Shown here in pieces: positions 26,242-33,633 of a DNA stretch of 64,000 nt. A program made the position numbers and the translations under genes. Position 1 is the stretch's first letter. The number at the start of each line of letters is the position of its first letter. The stretch spans positions 3,626,853 to 3,690,852 of the forward strand of contig CP054936.1 in assembly GCA_013364255.1 (NCBI GenBank), given 5' to 3'. This DNA is from Streptomyces seoulensis. GTDB lineage: Bacteria; Actinomycetota; Actinomycetes; Streptomycetales; Streptomycetaceae. The notes under the pieces were generated by a model. The model ran no database searches, was not told the DNA's origin, and was given only the letters and a program-made list of their open reading frames with translations.

Positions 26242-27540
26242 TCACAAACGGGCGGGCACGGCGGCGACCGCCTCCACCTCGATCCGCGCCTCGGGGCGGA
26301 ACAGCCGGGGCACCTCCATGGTCATGCTGGTGGGCGGGGTGCCGGTGAGGTACGCGCGGCGGACCGCGCCGTAGGCGGGGAGGTCGCCGATGTCGGTGAG
26401 GTAGGTGCGGATGCTGACGATGTGTTCCAGGCCGGCGCCGTTCGCCTTCAGCAGCGCGGCGATGGTCTCGAAGACGCCGCGGCTCTGCTCGGCGACCGTG
26501 TCGCCCTCGGCGATCTGACCGGAGAGGAACAACAGGGCGCCGCCGTCGGCCTGTTCGACGCGGGCGACCTGGGAGTAGTAGGGCGTGAGGGGCTGCGGGG
26601 CGTCGGCCGGGTCGTCGAGGGTGACGCGCATCGTGCTGCTTCCTGTCGGCGTGCTGCTGAGGTGGCGGGCGGTGCGGGAGACGTCGGCCGCGGCGAGGGC
26701 GGGCTCGTGGGCGGCGGCCTGCCGGTACTGGTCCGACACGGCCCGTACGACCGGGAGTTGGGCCGCGCGGGCGGCGAGGTCGAGATCCTTGACCGCCAGG
26801 GCGGTCGCGAAGTGGACGTCCTCGGCGAAGGCGCGGGCCGCCGCGCCGGCGAGCGGGCCGGCGGCGAGGGCGGTGCGCGCGGTGTCCTCGTCGAGGCCGA
26901 GGGCGGCGGCGAGCCGCAGCGCCTCCGCGACGATGCCGATGCCGCCGAGGGCTGCCGCGTTGAGGACCAGTTTGAGGGCGGCGCCGGAGCCGGCCGGGCC
27001 GGTGCGGGTGACGGCGCCGAGGGTGGCCAGCACGTGGTCCACGCCGGTCGTGTCGCCGCCCGCGAAGATGGCGAGCCGGCCGGTGGCCGCCCGGTCGGTG
27101 CTGCCCGTGACCGGGGCGTCGACCAGGGTCGCCCGGTCGCCGACGCGGGCGGTGAGCGCGCGGACCGCGTCCGGTCCGACGGTGGACATCTCGATCCAGC
27201 GCGCGCCGGGCGGCAGCGCCGGCAGGACGGCGTCGGCGACGGCGGCGAGGGCGTCCGGGCCGGTGAGCATCGTGATCACCACGTCGGCGTCGCGCACGGC
27301 GTCGGCCGGGGAGGCGGCGTGCCGGGCGCCCTCGGCGACGAGCGGGCCGGCCTTCGCCGCCGTGCGGTTCCAGACGGTCACCGGGTGACCGGCGGCCAGC
27401 AGCCTGCGGGCCATCGGGGCGCCCATGTGCCCCAGCCCCAGGAAGGCGATCTTCTGGGTGGGGTCGGGCTTCCCGGTCGTGGTCTTCTCGGTGGTGGTCT
27501 GCTCGGTGGTGGTCTCGGCGGTCGGGTCGGGCTTCTTCAT
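26242..27540 (-). CDS. Fused NAD(P)-dependent beta-hydroxyacid dehydrogenase and RidA
   Basis: 432 residues in one frame. After a Thr-rich leader (about 25 residues) comes a 3-hydroxyisobutyrate-dehydrogenase-type domain: nucleotide-binding GLGHMGAPMARRLL, the substrate-site GSTDRAATGRL and catalytic Lys in SGAALKLVLNAAA. From M304 (plus position 26631) a complete 129-residue RidA domain follows, ending ARIEVEAVAAVP with the conserved arginine. No stop separates them, yet AGGAAG sits just before M304, so RidA might also be made alone. ATG 27540 is 7 bases after TAGCGT: leaderless. It is divergent from a LysR gene. Confidence 0.82.
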   Translation of the reverse strand: MKKPDPTAETTTEQTTTEKTTTGKPDPTQKIAFLGLGHMGAPMARRLLAAGHPVTVWNRTAAKAGPLVAEGARHAASPADAVRDADVVITMLTGPDALAAVADAVLPALPPGARWIEMSTVGPDAVRALTARVGDRATLVDAPVTGSTDRAATGRLAIFAGGDTTGVDHVLATLGAVTRTGPAGSGAALKLVLNAAALGGIGIVAEALRLAAALGLDEDTARTALAAGPLAGAAARAFAEDVHFATALAVKDLDLAARAAQLPVVRAVSDQYRQAAAHEPALAAADVSRTARHLSSTPTGSSTMRVTLDDPADAPQPLTPYYSQVARVEQADGGALLFLSGQIAEGDTVAEQSRGVFETIAALLKANGAGLEHIVSIRTYLTDIGDLPAYGAVRRAYLTGTPPTSMTMEVPRLFRPEARIEVEAVAAVPARL

Positions 27541-27547
27541 GGCGCTG

Positions 27548-27591
27548 ACGCTAGGGCAGGACGAGGGATGCGACCAGCGAATGTCTAGCAT
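27548..27591. promoter_or_regulatory. Back-to-back leaderless promoters of the fusion gene and lysR
   Basis: Minus strand TAGCGT (27548-27553) lies 7 bases before ATG 27540; plus strand TAGCAT (27586-27591) lies 7 bases before ATG 27599. The two -10 boxes are only 32 bp apart, so the two promoters must overlap in their -35 regions and share one LysR-bound segment. Confidence 0.7.
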
Positions 27592-27598
27592 GGCTGGC

Positions 27599-28558
27599 AT
27601 GTCGAGTACGCATGGCGGCGCGCGGGACGGCCTGCCCGAGGTGTCCACCGTCTGGGTCCGGGTCTTCCTGGAGGTGGCGCGGCACGGGTCGTTCACGGTG
27701 GCCGGGCGCCATCTGGGCTGGACGCAGTCGGCGGTCTCCCGGCAGGTCTCGGCGCTGGAGTCGGCGCTCGGCGGCGGTCCGCTGTTCGACCGGCTGCCGC
27801 GCGGGGTGCGGCTGACCGAGGCCGGGCGGACGTTCGTCGGGTACGCCGAGGCCGTCGCCGAGTCGCTGCACGAGGCGGTGCGGGAACTGGCGGCGCTGCG
27901 CGAGGCGGCGGGCGGGCAGGTGCGGTTCGGGGCGTTCAGCACGGCCGACGCGGCGCTGGTGCCGTGCGCCCTGGCCGCCTTCCGCGCCCGCCATCCGGGC
28001 GTACGGATCTCCCGCGAGGAGGGGCTGACGCCGCGGCTGCTGGAGCGGCTGGCCGCCGGGCACCTGGACCTAGCGGTCGTCTCCACCACGCAGGGCGCCC
28101 CGATGGAGGCGTACACGCTGCACCACCTGCTGGACGAGCCGCTGTACGTCGCCGTGCCCGCCGGGCATCCGCTGGCCGGTGCGGACGGGCCGGTGCGGCT
28201 GGCCCGGCTCGCCGACGCCGAGTGGATCTCCGGCAGCGCGCGGCCCGAGGGGACGCTGCTGGACGCGGCGCTGCGCCAGGGGTTCCGGCCGCGCGTCGCG
28301 CACGTCGTCGCCGAGTGGACCGCGAAGCAGGGCTACGTCGCCGCCGGGCTCGGCGTGGCGCTGGTGCCGGCGCTGGCCGTCGCGTCCGTACGGCCCGACG
28401 TGACCCTGCTGCCTCTGGACACGGCGGACGTCCCGTGCCGTGCGGTGTACGCGGCGAGCGTGCGGGGGCGGTCGCTGTCGCCGGCCGTAGGGGCGTTCCT
28501 CGGGGTGCTGCGGGAGGCGGCGGTCAGCGTGGCGGGCGGGGCGTCCCGGTCCCGCTGA
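27599..28558 (+). CDS. LysR family transcriptional regulator
   Basis: 319 residues. N-terminal winged HTH (VRVFLEVARHGSFTVAGRHLGWTQSAVSRQVSALESALG, about residues 19-57), then a periplasmic-binding-type effector domain. ATG 27599 is preferred: TAGCAT ends 7 bases upstream, no ribosome site, and the protein begins MSSTHGG. The upstream in-frame extension would run through the divergent promoter. It most likely controls the adjacent dehydrogenase-RidA gene. Its 3' end overlaps the convergent EI24-type gene by 35 bp. Confidence 0.88.
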   Translation: MSSTHGGARDGLPEVSTVWVRVFLEVARHGSFTVAGRHLGWTQSAVSRQVSALESALGGGPLFDRLPRGVRLTEAGRTFVGYAEAVAESLHEAVRELAALREAAGGQVRFGAFSTADAALVPCALAAFRARHPGVRISREEGLTPRLLERLAAGHLDLAVVSTTQGAPMEAYTLHHLLDEPLYVAVPAGHPLAGADGPVRLARLADAEWISGSARPEGTLLDAALRQGFRPRVAHVVAEWTAKQGYVAAGLGVALVPALAVASVRPDVTLLPLDTADVPCRAVYAASVRGRSLSPAVGAFLGVLREAAVSVAGGASRSR

Positions 28559-29384
28559 CCGGGGCGGCCGGGTCCGCCGCGCCCTGCCGGTTCTGGGGGG
28601 CGTGCTGGTGCTGCGGGTCATGCGGGTCCGGCTCCTCGGTGTCCTCGCCGAGCAGGTCGCGGGCGAGGAGGGTGGCGCCGGCCACCGCGCCCGGCATGAG
28701 GAAGACGGCGACGAACGGGATCAGGAAGGCCAGGCCCAGCGGGGTGCCGAAGCCCCAGACCAGGGTCTTGCGGGAGCGCAGCAGGGCGAGGCGGGCGCGC
28801 AGGTCGACGTCCCGGCGCTGGAGGGCGACGGCGGCCAGTTCCTCGGTGAGGAAGAAGCCGGTGACGAAGAAGCCGATCACCGGGATCACCGTCTGGCCGA
28901 CGACCGGCAGGAAGCCCAGCGCGAAGAGGAGGACGCCCCACAGCGCGGCCCGCACGACGACGCGGAGGCTGTCGCGGGCGGATATCCACAGTTCCCGCCA
29001 GAGCGGCAGGCCGGACTCGGGCGCGGTGCCGTCCGGGGAGACGTCCCGGTCGACCTGCTCGGAGAGGGCCTCGTAGAAGGGCTGGCCGATCAGCAGGGTG
29101 ACCGCGGTGAAGGTGACCACGGCGAGGAGGAGCCCGAGGGCGAACAGGACGGCGGTGAGGAAGCCGCGGAACAGGCCCAGCCAGGGGCTGGGCCAGCCGT
29201 CGGCGAAGGGGGTGGCCCAGCCGACGGCGTCCTCGCCCCACAGGGCGAGCGCGGTGAGCGCGGCGGCGTACAGGAGCAGGGTGATCAGGCCCGGCAGCAG
29301 GCCGAAGCCGTACGCCCGGCCGTGCCGGGCCACCCAGCGCTGGCCCGCCAGCAGATATCCGAAGCCCACCCCGAGATCACGCAT
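28524..29384 (-). CDS. EI24/CysZ-like membrane protein
   Basis: 286 residues. It starts MRDLGVGFGYLLAGQRWVARHGRAYGFGLLPG, then has about four to six hydrophobic segments with GQPFYEALSEQVDR in a loop, typical of the EI24 domain that includes the sulfate permease CysZ. A 40-residue polar, His/Pro-rich tail ends it. Transport substrate not shown. TACAGT ends 6 bases before ATG 29384 and no ribosome site is visible, so leaderless translation is likely. The extension to 29960 would run through the Ohr terminator and is rejected. Confidence 0.82.
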   Translation of the reverse strand: MRDLGVGFGYLLAGQRWVARHGRAYGFGLLPGLITLLLYAAALTALALWGEDAVGWATPFADGWPSPWLGLFRGFLTAVLFALGLLLAVVTFTAVTLLIGQPFYEALSEQVDRDVSPDGTAPESGLPLWRELWISARDSLRVVVRAALWGVLLFALGFLPVVGQTVIPVIGFFVTGFFLTEELAAVALQRRDVDLRARLALLRSRKTLVWGFGTPLGLAFLIPFVAVFLMPGAVAGATLLARDLLGEDTEEPDPHDPQHQHAPQNRQGAADPAAPVSGTGTPRPPR

Positions 29385-29441
29385 GGGGCCACTGTATCCA
29401 GGGGCTCGCGCGGCTCCGGCGGCCCGGCGGCCGGATACGGC

Positions 29442-29476
29442 GGAGGCCGCATCCCACGTCCAGGAATGCGGCCTCC
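29442..29476 (-). terminator. Terminator of the ohr gene
   Basis: GGAGGCCGCAT (29442-29452) pairs with ATGCGGCCTCC (29466-29476), loop 13 bases that can pair further (CC/GG). It lies 18 bp beyond the ohr stop. Confidence 0.8.
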
Positions 29477-29494
29477 TCGGTGCAAACGACCGGC

Positions 29495-29914
29495 TCAGGC
29501 AAGCGTCACGGTGATGTTGCCGCGGGTCGCCTTCGAGTACGGGCACACCTGGTGCGCCTTCTCGACCAGGGCCTTGGCGGTGGCGGCGTCGGCGTTCGGG
29601 ATCTCGGCGGAGATCTCGACGATGATGCCGAAGCCGTCCTCGTTCTGGCCGATGCCGACCTTCGCGGTGACGGTCGAGCCGGTGATGTCGGCGCCCTCCT
29701 GGCGGGCGACGACGCCGAGGGCGCCCTGGAAGCAGGCGCTGTAGCCGGCGGCGAACAGCTGCTCGGGGTTGGTGCCGGCGCCGCTGCCGCCCATCTCCTT
29801 GGGCGGGTTCACGATGACGTCGAGCTTGCCGTCGTCGGTGGCGACGCGGCCGTCGCGGCCGCCCTCGGCGGTGGCGACCGCGGTGTACTTCACGTCGGAC
29901 TGCTGGATGGGCAT
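29495..29914 (-). CDS. ohr: Organic hydroperoxide resistance protein (OsmC/Ohr)
   Basis: 139 residues, the normal Ohr length. The peroxidatic pair is C61 (YSACF) and C124 (VCPYS), with R20 and E51 at the expected helper positions. It reduces organic hydroperoxides using lipoylated partners, in the cytosol. ATG 29914 has GGAGGAAAC upstream. No OhrR gene is adjacent; the MarR gene at 31.2 kb faces a different reductase and lacks an obvious OhrR cysteine at its N-terminus. Confidence 0.93.
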   Translation of the reverse strand: MPIQQSDVKYTAVATAEGGRDGRVATDDGKLDVIVNPPKEMGGSGAGTNPEQLFAAGYSACFQGALGVVARQEGADITGSTVTAKVGIGQNEDGFGIIVEISAEIPNADAATAKALVEKAHQVCPYSKATRGNITVTLA

Positions 29915-30025
29915 CGCTGTGTTTCCTCCTCGTTCCGTCGTGACTCGCGCCCACGATCACAACGGTTTCGGAATGAAGTTACCGCATGCCGGAAGGTGCG
30001 GGAAGGCGCCTCCGGCCCGGCGGCC

Positions 30026-31048
30026 TCAGAGCTTGACGATCATCTTTCCGGTGTTGTCGCCGCGCAGGACGCCGAGGAACGCCTCCAGCGTGTTGTCGAT
30101 GCCCTCGACCGTCGTCTCGCGGTACTTCAGCTCGCCCGAGCGCACCCACGGGCCGACCTCGCGCACGAACTCCGGCTGGAGGTCGTAGTGGTCGCCGACG
30201 AGGAAGCCCTCGATGCGGCCGCGGGTCTGGATCAGCCGGGGCAGGTTCTTCGGGCCGGGCGCGGGCTCGGTGTTGTTGTAGACCGAGATGGCGCCGCAGA
30301 TCGCGATGCGGCCGTGGAGGTTGAGCGCGCCGATGGCGGCCTCCAGGTGGTCGCCGCCGACGTTGTCGAAGTAGACGTCGATGCCGTCGGGGGCGGCGGC
30401 GCGCAGCTGCTCGGCCACCGGGCCGTCCTTGTAGTTGAAGGCGGCGTCGAAGCCGTACTCGTCCGTCAGCAGCTTCACCTTCTCGGCGGAGCCGGCGGAG
30501 CCGATCACCCGCGCGGCGCCCTTGAGCTTGGCGAGCTGTCCGACCTGGCTGCCGACCGCGCCGGCCGCGCCGGAGACGAAGACGGTGTCGCCCTCCTTGA
30601 AGGAGGCGGTGCGCAGCAGGCCCGCGTACGCGGTCAGGCCGGTCATGCCGAGCACGCCGAGGTACGTCGACAGCGGCGCGGTCTCGGGGTCGACCTTGAC
30701 CGCCTGGGTGGCCTTGACGGCGGCGTACTCGCGCCAGCCCTCGAAGTGCAGGACGTGGTCGCCGACGGCGATGCCCTCGGCGTGGGAGACGACGACCTCG
30801 CCGACGGCGCCGCCCTGCATGGGGCGGTCCAGCTCGTAGGGGGCGGCGTAGGACTTGGCCGCGGACATCCGGCCGCGCATGTACGGGTCCACGGAGAGGT
30901 ACTCGTTGCGGACCAGGACCTGGCCCTCGCCCGGCTGCGGGAGCTCGGCCTCCACGAGGGCGAAGTCCTCCGGCTTCGGCCACCCGACCGGGCGGCTGAG
31001 CAGGTGCCATTCACGGCTGACGGCGGGGAGTGTGGGGGTGTCGGTCAT
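30026..31048 (-). CDS. NADP-dependent enone/alkenal reductase (CurA-like MDR)
   Basis: 340 residues. Zinc-free medium-chain reductase: N-terminal WHLLSRPVGWPKPEDFALVEAELPQP, LSVDPYMRGRM (CurA/leukotriene-B4 dehydrogenase hallmark), nucleotide loop SGAAGAVGSQVGQLAK near residue 160 and VYFDNVGGDHLEA. It reduces alpha,beta-unsaturated carbonyls with NADPH and probably detoxifies aldehydes or quinones. Divergent from a MarR gene; TTGACA-18-CATGGT forms its promoter, with a perfect palindrome in the spacer, so MarR repression is likely. Confidence 0.9.
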   Translation of the reverse strand: MTDTPTLPAVSREWHLLSRPVGWPKPEDFALVEAELPQPGEGQVLVRNEYLSVDPYMRGRMSAAKSYAAPYELDRPMQGGAVGEVVVSHAEGIAVGDHVLHFEGWREYAAVKATQAVKVDPETAPLSTYLGVLGMTGLTAYAGLLRTASFKEGDTVFVSGAAGAVGSQVGQLAKLKGAARVIGSAGSAEKVKLLTDEYGFDAAFNYKDGPVAEQLRAAAPDGIDVYFDNVGGDHLEAAIGALNLHGRIAICGAISVYNNTEPAPGPKNLPRLIQTRGRIEGFLVGDHYDLQPEFVREVGPWVRSGELKYRETTVEGIDNTLEAFLGVLRGDNTGKMIVKL

Positions 31049-31151
31049 GGTGGGCGCCTTTCGTCGGTGCGGGGTGGGGGGTTCGGGTGTGGGGTTGCGG
31101 GGGTGTGGGGGTGTGGGGGTGCGGCGAGGGGTGGGCCGCCGCCGCAGTTAC

Positions 31152-31212
31152 TTCAGCATATGAAACAACCATGCTCCTGAATATTTCAGGGTGTCAAGCA
31201 AACGGGTACCCT
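31152..31212. promoter_or_regulatory. MarR operator region between curA-like gene and marR
   Basis: CCTGAATATTTCAGG (31176-31190) is a perfect dyad, and a related TTCAGCATATGAA (31152-31164) lies nearby. The first sits in the spacer of the reductase promoter (TTGACA at 31192-31197 and CATGGT at 31168-31173, minus strand). It also overlaps the -35 of the marR promoter (TTTCAG 31184-31189, 17 bp, TACCCT 31207-31212). One bound dimer would therefore block both genes. Confidence 0.78.
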
Positions 31213-31219
31213 GGATGCC

Positions 31220-31660
31220 ATGCCCACTCCCCCGAATGCCCGTCGCCCCGACCCCGTGACCATGGAGGTCGTCGAGCTGATCGGGGATGTCGTGGCCCGG
31301 TTCTACGAGGACTACGAGGAGGCGGCCGGCGAGCACGCGCTGACCGGGGCGCAGGCGCGGCTGCTGAGTCTGCTGGCGCTGGAGCCGCTGCCGATGCGGA
31401 AACTGGCGCTGAAGCTGAAGTGTGAGCCGTCGAATGTGACGGGGATCGTGGACCGGCTGGAGGTGCGGGGTCTGGTCGAGCGGCGGCCCGATCCGGCCGA
31501 CAGGCGGGTGAAGCTGGCGGCGGCTACGGAGGAGGGGCGGCGGGTGGCTCGGGAGTTGCGGGAGGGGTTGCGGTTCGCTCGGGAGCCGCTGGCGGGGTTG
31601 AGTGACGCTGAGCGGAGGTCCCTGCGGGAGCTTTTGCGGAGGATGTTGGGGGTGGGGTGA
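31220..31660 (+). CDS. MarR family transcriptional regulator
   Basis: 146 residues. Winged HTH from about residue 45 (LTGAQARLLSLLALEPLPMRKLALKLKCEPSNVTGIVDRLEVRGLVERRPDPADRRVKLAAATEEGRR), flanked by dimerisation helices. One cysteine (LKCEPS) sits near the recognition helix and could be redox-sensitive, though this is not the OhrR position. ATG 31220 lies 7 bases after TACCCT: predicted leaderless. It is probably the autorepressor that controls the divergent CurA-like reductase. Confidence 0.9.
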   Translation: MPTPPNARRPDPVTMEVVELIGDVVARFYEDYEEAAGEHALTGAQARLLSLLALEPLPMRKLALKLKCEPSNVTGIVDRLEVRGLVERRPDPADRRVKLAAATEEGRRVARELREGLRFAREPLAGLSDAERRSLRELLRRMLGVG

Positions 31661-31685
31661 GGTTTGGTGCGGGTGAGTTCGGGCT

Positions 31686-31709
31686 GAGCGCGCAGTTCCC
31701 CGCGCCCCT
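31686..31709 (+). repeat. 24-bp dispersed repeat, left copy
   Basis: The sequence begins GAGCGCGCAGTTCCCCGCGC and is identical over 24 bases to 32430-32453. The two copies bracket the unknown gene at 31880. A second direct repeat (TTGGTGCGGGTGAGTT at 31664 and 31736) flanks this copy. From memory, GCAGTTCCCCGCGCCCC is a frequent intergenic word in Streptomyces genomes. Confidence 0.8.
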
Positions 31710-31817
31710 TGGGGGGTGTGGGTGGGCCTTGGTTCTTGGTGCGGGTGAGTTTGGGTACCGGAGTGAATCCTCTGGCCTCGGGCCTGCGGACCCTGAGCCA
31801 CTTCGGGTTGATCACCG

Positions 31818-31851
31818 CCGGGAGAGAAGTGGACAGCCACTTCTCCCCCGG
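31818..31851 (+). promoter_or_regulatory. 15-bp stem-loop in the leader of the 31.9-kb gene
   Basis: GAGAAGTGG (31824-31832) pairs with CCACTTCTC (31837-31845) around ACAG, and after one mismatch CCGGG pairs with CCCGG. A second small pairing (CTTTC 31852 / GAAAG 31865) would cover the AAAGG ribosome site. This looks like an attenuator-style leader, or a terminator of marR read-through. Confidence 0.5.
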
Positions 31852-31879
31852 CTTTCCTTGCCATCGAAAGGCAGCGACG

Positions 31880-32407
31880 ATGTCGAAATTCTCGGACTGG
31901 CAGGGCCGGATGCTGCGAGCGGTCTGGCGGCACGGGGAACAGCTCCCCGAGAAGGTACTGACGTGGATGGCCGAGCTGTACGACGAGCACGGAGAAGTAC
32001 CGGAACCGGAGTTCTGCGACCTCTGGACCACGCGAACCTTCGCCCTGGCGAGATCGGCCTTCGAGACGGTCGCCAGATCGGCGGAACAGGACACCGGAAA
32101 AGCGGCCACAGGCGATGACTTCCACTACATCGACTACGTCCGCGACCCGGACCTGGGCCCGGTCGGCGTGGTCCACATCAAGTCGGCGGAGGTCTCCACA
32201 CCCGATTCGGCAGAGGTTCTGGGTGCTGTGGCGGAAGGAGTGCAGGAATTCGTCATGAGCCACCATCGCGGGACCTGGCCCGTCTGCGGCGAGCACGACC
32301 GCGGTCTGCATGTGGGTTACTTCCATGAGACCGCGGTCTGGAAATGCACAGGAGGGATGGCAAAGGGTCACGTGGTAAGAGCGATTGATCCTGCCGTTCA
32401 GCTGTAA
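31880..32407 (+). CDS. Hypothetical protein, no recognised family
   Basis: 175 residues from ATG 31880, with AAAGG about 8 bases upstream. Soluble, mixed charge, tryptophan-rich at the start (MSKFSDWQGRMLRAVWRHGEQ); the C-terminal third holds WPVCGEHDRGLHVGYFHETAVWKCTGG with two cysteines and three histidines that could bind a metal. No signal peptide or membrane segment. Lower GC than its neighbours. Bracketed by two exact copies of a 24-bp repeat about 740 bp apart, suggesting a movable or recently inserted cassette. Function unknown. Confidence 0.6.
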   Translation: MSKFSDWQGRMLRAVWRHGEQLPEKVLTWMAELYDEHGEVPEPEFCDLWTTRTFALARSAFETVARSAEQDTGKAATGDDFHYIDYVRDPDLGPVGVVHIKSAEVSTPDSAEVLGAVAEGVQEFVMSHHRGTWPVCGEHDRGLHVGYFHETAVWKCTGGMAKGHVVRAIDPAVQL

Positions 32408-32429
32408 ATCACGGCGGGGCGTTTGGGTT

Positions 32430-32453
32430 GAGCGCGCAGTTCCCCGCGCCCCT
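32430..32453 (+). repeat. 24-bp dispersed repeat, right copy
   Basis: Identical over 24 bases to 31686-31709 and in the same orientation, lying between the stop of the unknown gene and the convergent SCO2400-type gene. Both copies are followed by a G-run. Confidence 0.8.
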
Positions 32454-32460
32454 GGGGGGG

Positions 32461-33432
32461 CTAGGTGCACCACCAGAGGAAGCGGTCGCAGGTGTGGGTG
32501 GGGGTGGGGGGTGAGGGGGTGGTCGTGGTTGCGGAGGGGGTGGGCTGGTGGGAGGGCGTGGACGGGGGCGCTTCGCCGCCCGGGCCCGTCACCGCGCCCG
32601 CGTCCGCGCCCACACCCGTACCCGCGTTCCCGTCCGCGCCGTCGTTCGTACCGCCGGGGCCGCCCGGTGTCGCCGACGCCGAGCGGGCGGAGCTGTCCGA
32701 ACCGCTCGGGGTCGGCGTGGTGCCCGTCGCCGAGGCGGACGGCGACGCGGAGGACGACGCGGACGACGAGGCCGCCGCGGGGCGGGCGCTCGCGGCGCCG
32801 CCGGAGGTGTCGTCCAGCGGGCGGGCCGTCGGCGTCGTACCGGGCGCCGTCGTGGAACCGGCCGCCGTGTCGGCGCCGGCCGCCGCCGGGCCGGGGTCGC
32901 TGAAGCCGGGCAGGCCCGGTGCGTCCACGCCCAGTTCGGCCAGGCTCAGTCCGCCCGCCGCCAGGACGAAGCCGGCGGCGATCAGCAGGGTCCGGCGCCG
33001 CCGTCTGCGGTGGTGGGCGGCCTTGCGGTCCCGCCGGCTCGCGGCCGTACCGGAGTCCGCGGTCACCGCCGTATCCGCCGGTGCCGTCGCCCCCGCGCTC
33101 GCCGCCGTCGCCCCCGCGCTCGCCGCCGTCTCCGCCGGTGCCGTCGCCGTCGCGGTCGCCGCCGTCTCCGCCGGTTTCGTCGCCGCCGTGGCTTTCGCTG
33201 TGCGGCGGCCGCCGCCGCGTGTGCGGCTCTGTGCGCGGCGCCGTTGGGCGCGGCCCGGGGCGGGGGTGTGGTCCGTGTCGTCACCGGGTGTCCAGTCCGG
33301 GGCCGACTGCGCGCTCCGCGCGGGGAGTTCCGGTTCGTCCCGGAGGGTCGGCAAGGCTTCGGCCGGAGTGCCGCATCCCGGGCAGAGGAGGGCGCCGTTG
33401 AGGTGCCGTCGGCACGGGGGGCAGTAGTTCAT
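32461..33432 (-). CDS. SCO2400-type zinc-ribbon single-pass membrane protein
   Basis: 323 residues. The N-terminal MNYCPPCRRHLNGALLCPGCG is a four-cysteine zinc ribbon. An Ala/Thr-rich stretch with repeated PAETAAxA units and a basic run (RRRRRR) lead to one membrane helix (TLLIAAGFVLAAGGLSLAEL, about residues 146-165). The rest is a Ser/Thr/Pro/Gly-rich outside region ending CDRFLWWCT. I recall this pattern as the SCO2400 family, function unknown. ATG 33432 lies 9 bases after TAGTCT without a ribosome site, so it may be leaderless. Confidence 0.75.
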   Translation of the reverse strand: MNYCPPCRRHLNGALLCPGCGTPAEALPTLRDEPELPARSAQSAPDWTPGDDTDHTPAPGRAQRRRAQSRTRGGGRRTAKATAATKPAETAATATATAPAETAASAGATAASAGATAPADTAVTADSGTAASRRDRKAAHHRRRRRRTLLIAAGFVLAAGGLSLAELGVDAPGLPGFSDPGPAAAGADTAAGSTTAPGTTPTARPLDDTSGGAASARPAAASSSASSSASPSASATGTTPTPSGSDSSARSASATPGGPGGTNDGADGNAGTGVGADAGAVTGPGGEAPPSTPSHQPTPSATTTTPSPPTPTHTCDRFLWWCT

Positions 33433-33548
33433 GACGCGGGAAGACTAGATTCCGCGCGCCCCGCGTTCCTAGGGGCCGTTGTGAAGGTTCGGTGCGGGAT
33501 CGAAAGCGTGGGCGAATGGTTTGCCGGAACCGTTCTCTGTCGCCCCCA

Positions 33549-33615
33549 TTGACACCCCCCTCACCGCCTCCTTACTGTCACGCCAACATTTCGAACGTGT
33601 GCCGAAATATCGAAC
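33549..33615 (+). promoter_or_regulatory. Promoter and IclR-like operator of the dehydratase operon
   Basis: TTGACA (33549-33554), 18-bp spacer, TACTGT (33573-33578) is among the best promoters in the window. Just downstream of the expected start lies CCGAAATATCGAAC (33602-33615; minus strand GTTCGATATTTCGG), plus a second half-site ATTTCGAAC (33588-33596). The word matches the site upstream of the IclR gene at 54304 and the perfect dyad at 36054. A repressor bound here would block the polymerase. Confidence 0.75.
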
Positions 33616-33633
33616 AAGCGAGGGGCGACCGCC

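Noticed and set aside
28524..29960. EI24 gene extended upstream to 29960
   Set aside because: It would run through the ohr gene antisense frame and its terminator. The motif-bearing protein begins at 29384 right after a -10 box.
32465..33427. Plus-strand ORF opposite the SCO2400-type gene
   Set aside because: A repetitive Ala/Val/Pro-rich translation with no motif; the minus-strand zinc ribbon CxxC...CxxC and membrane helix identify the real gene.
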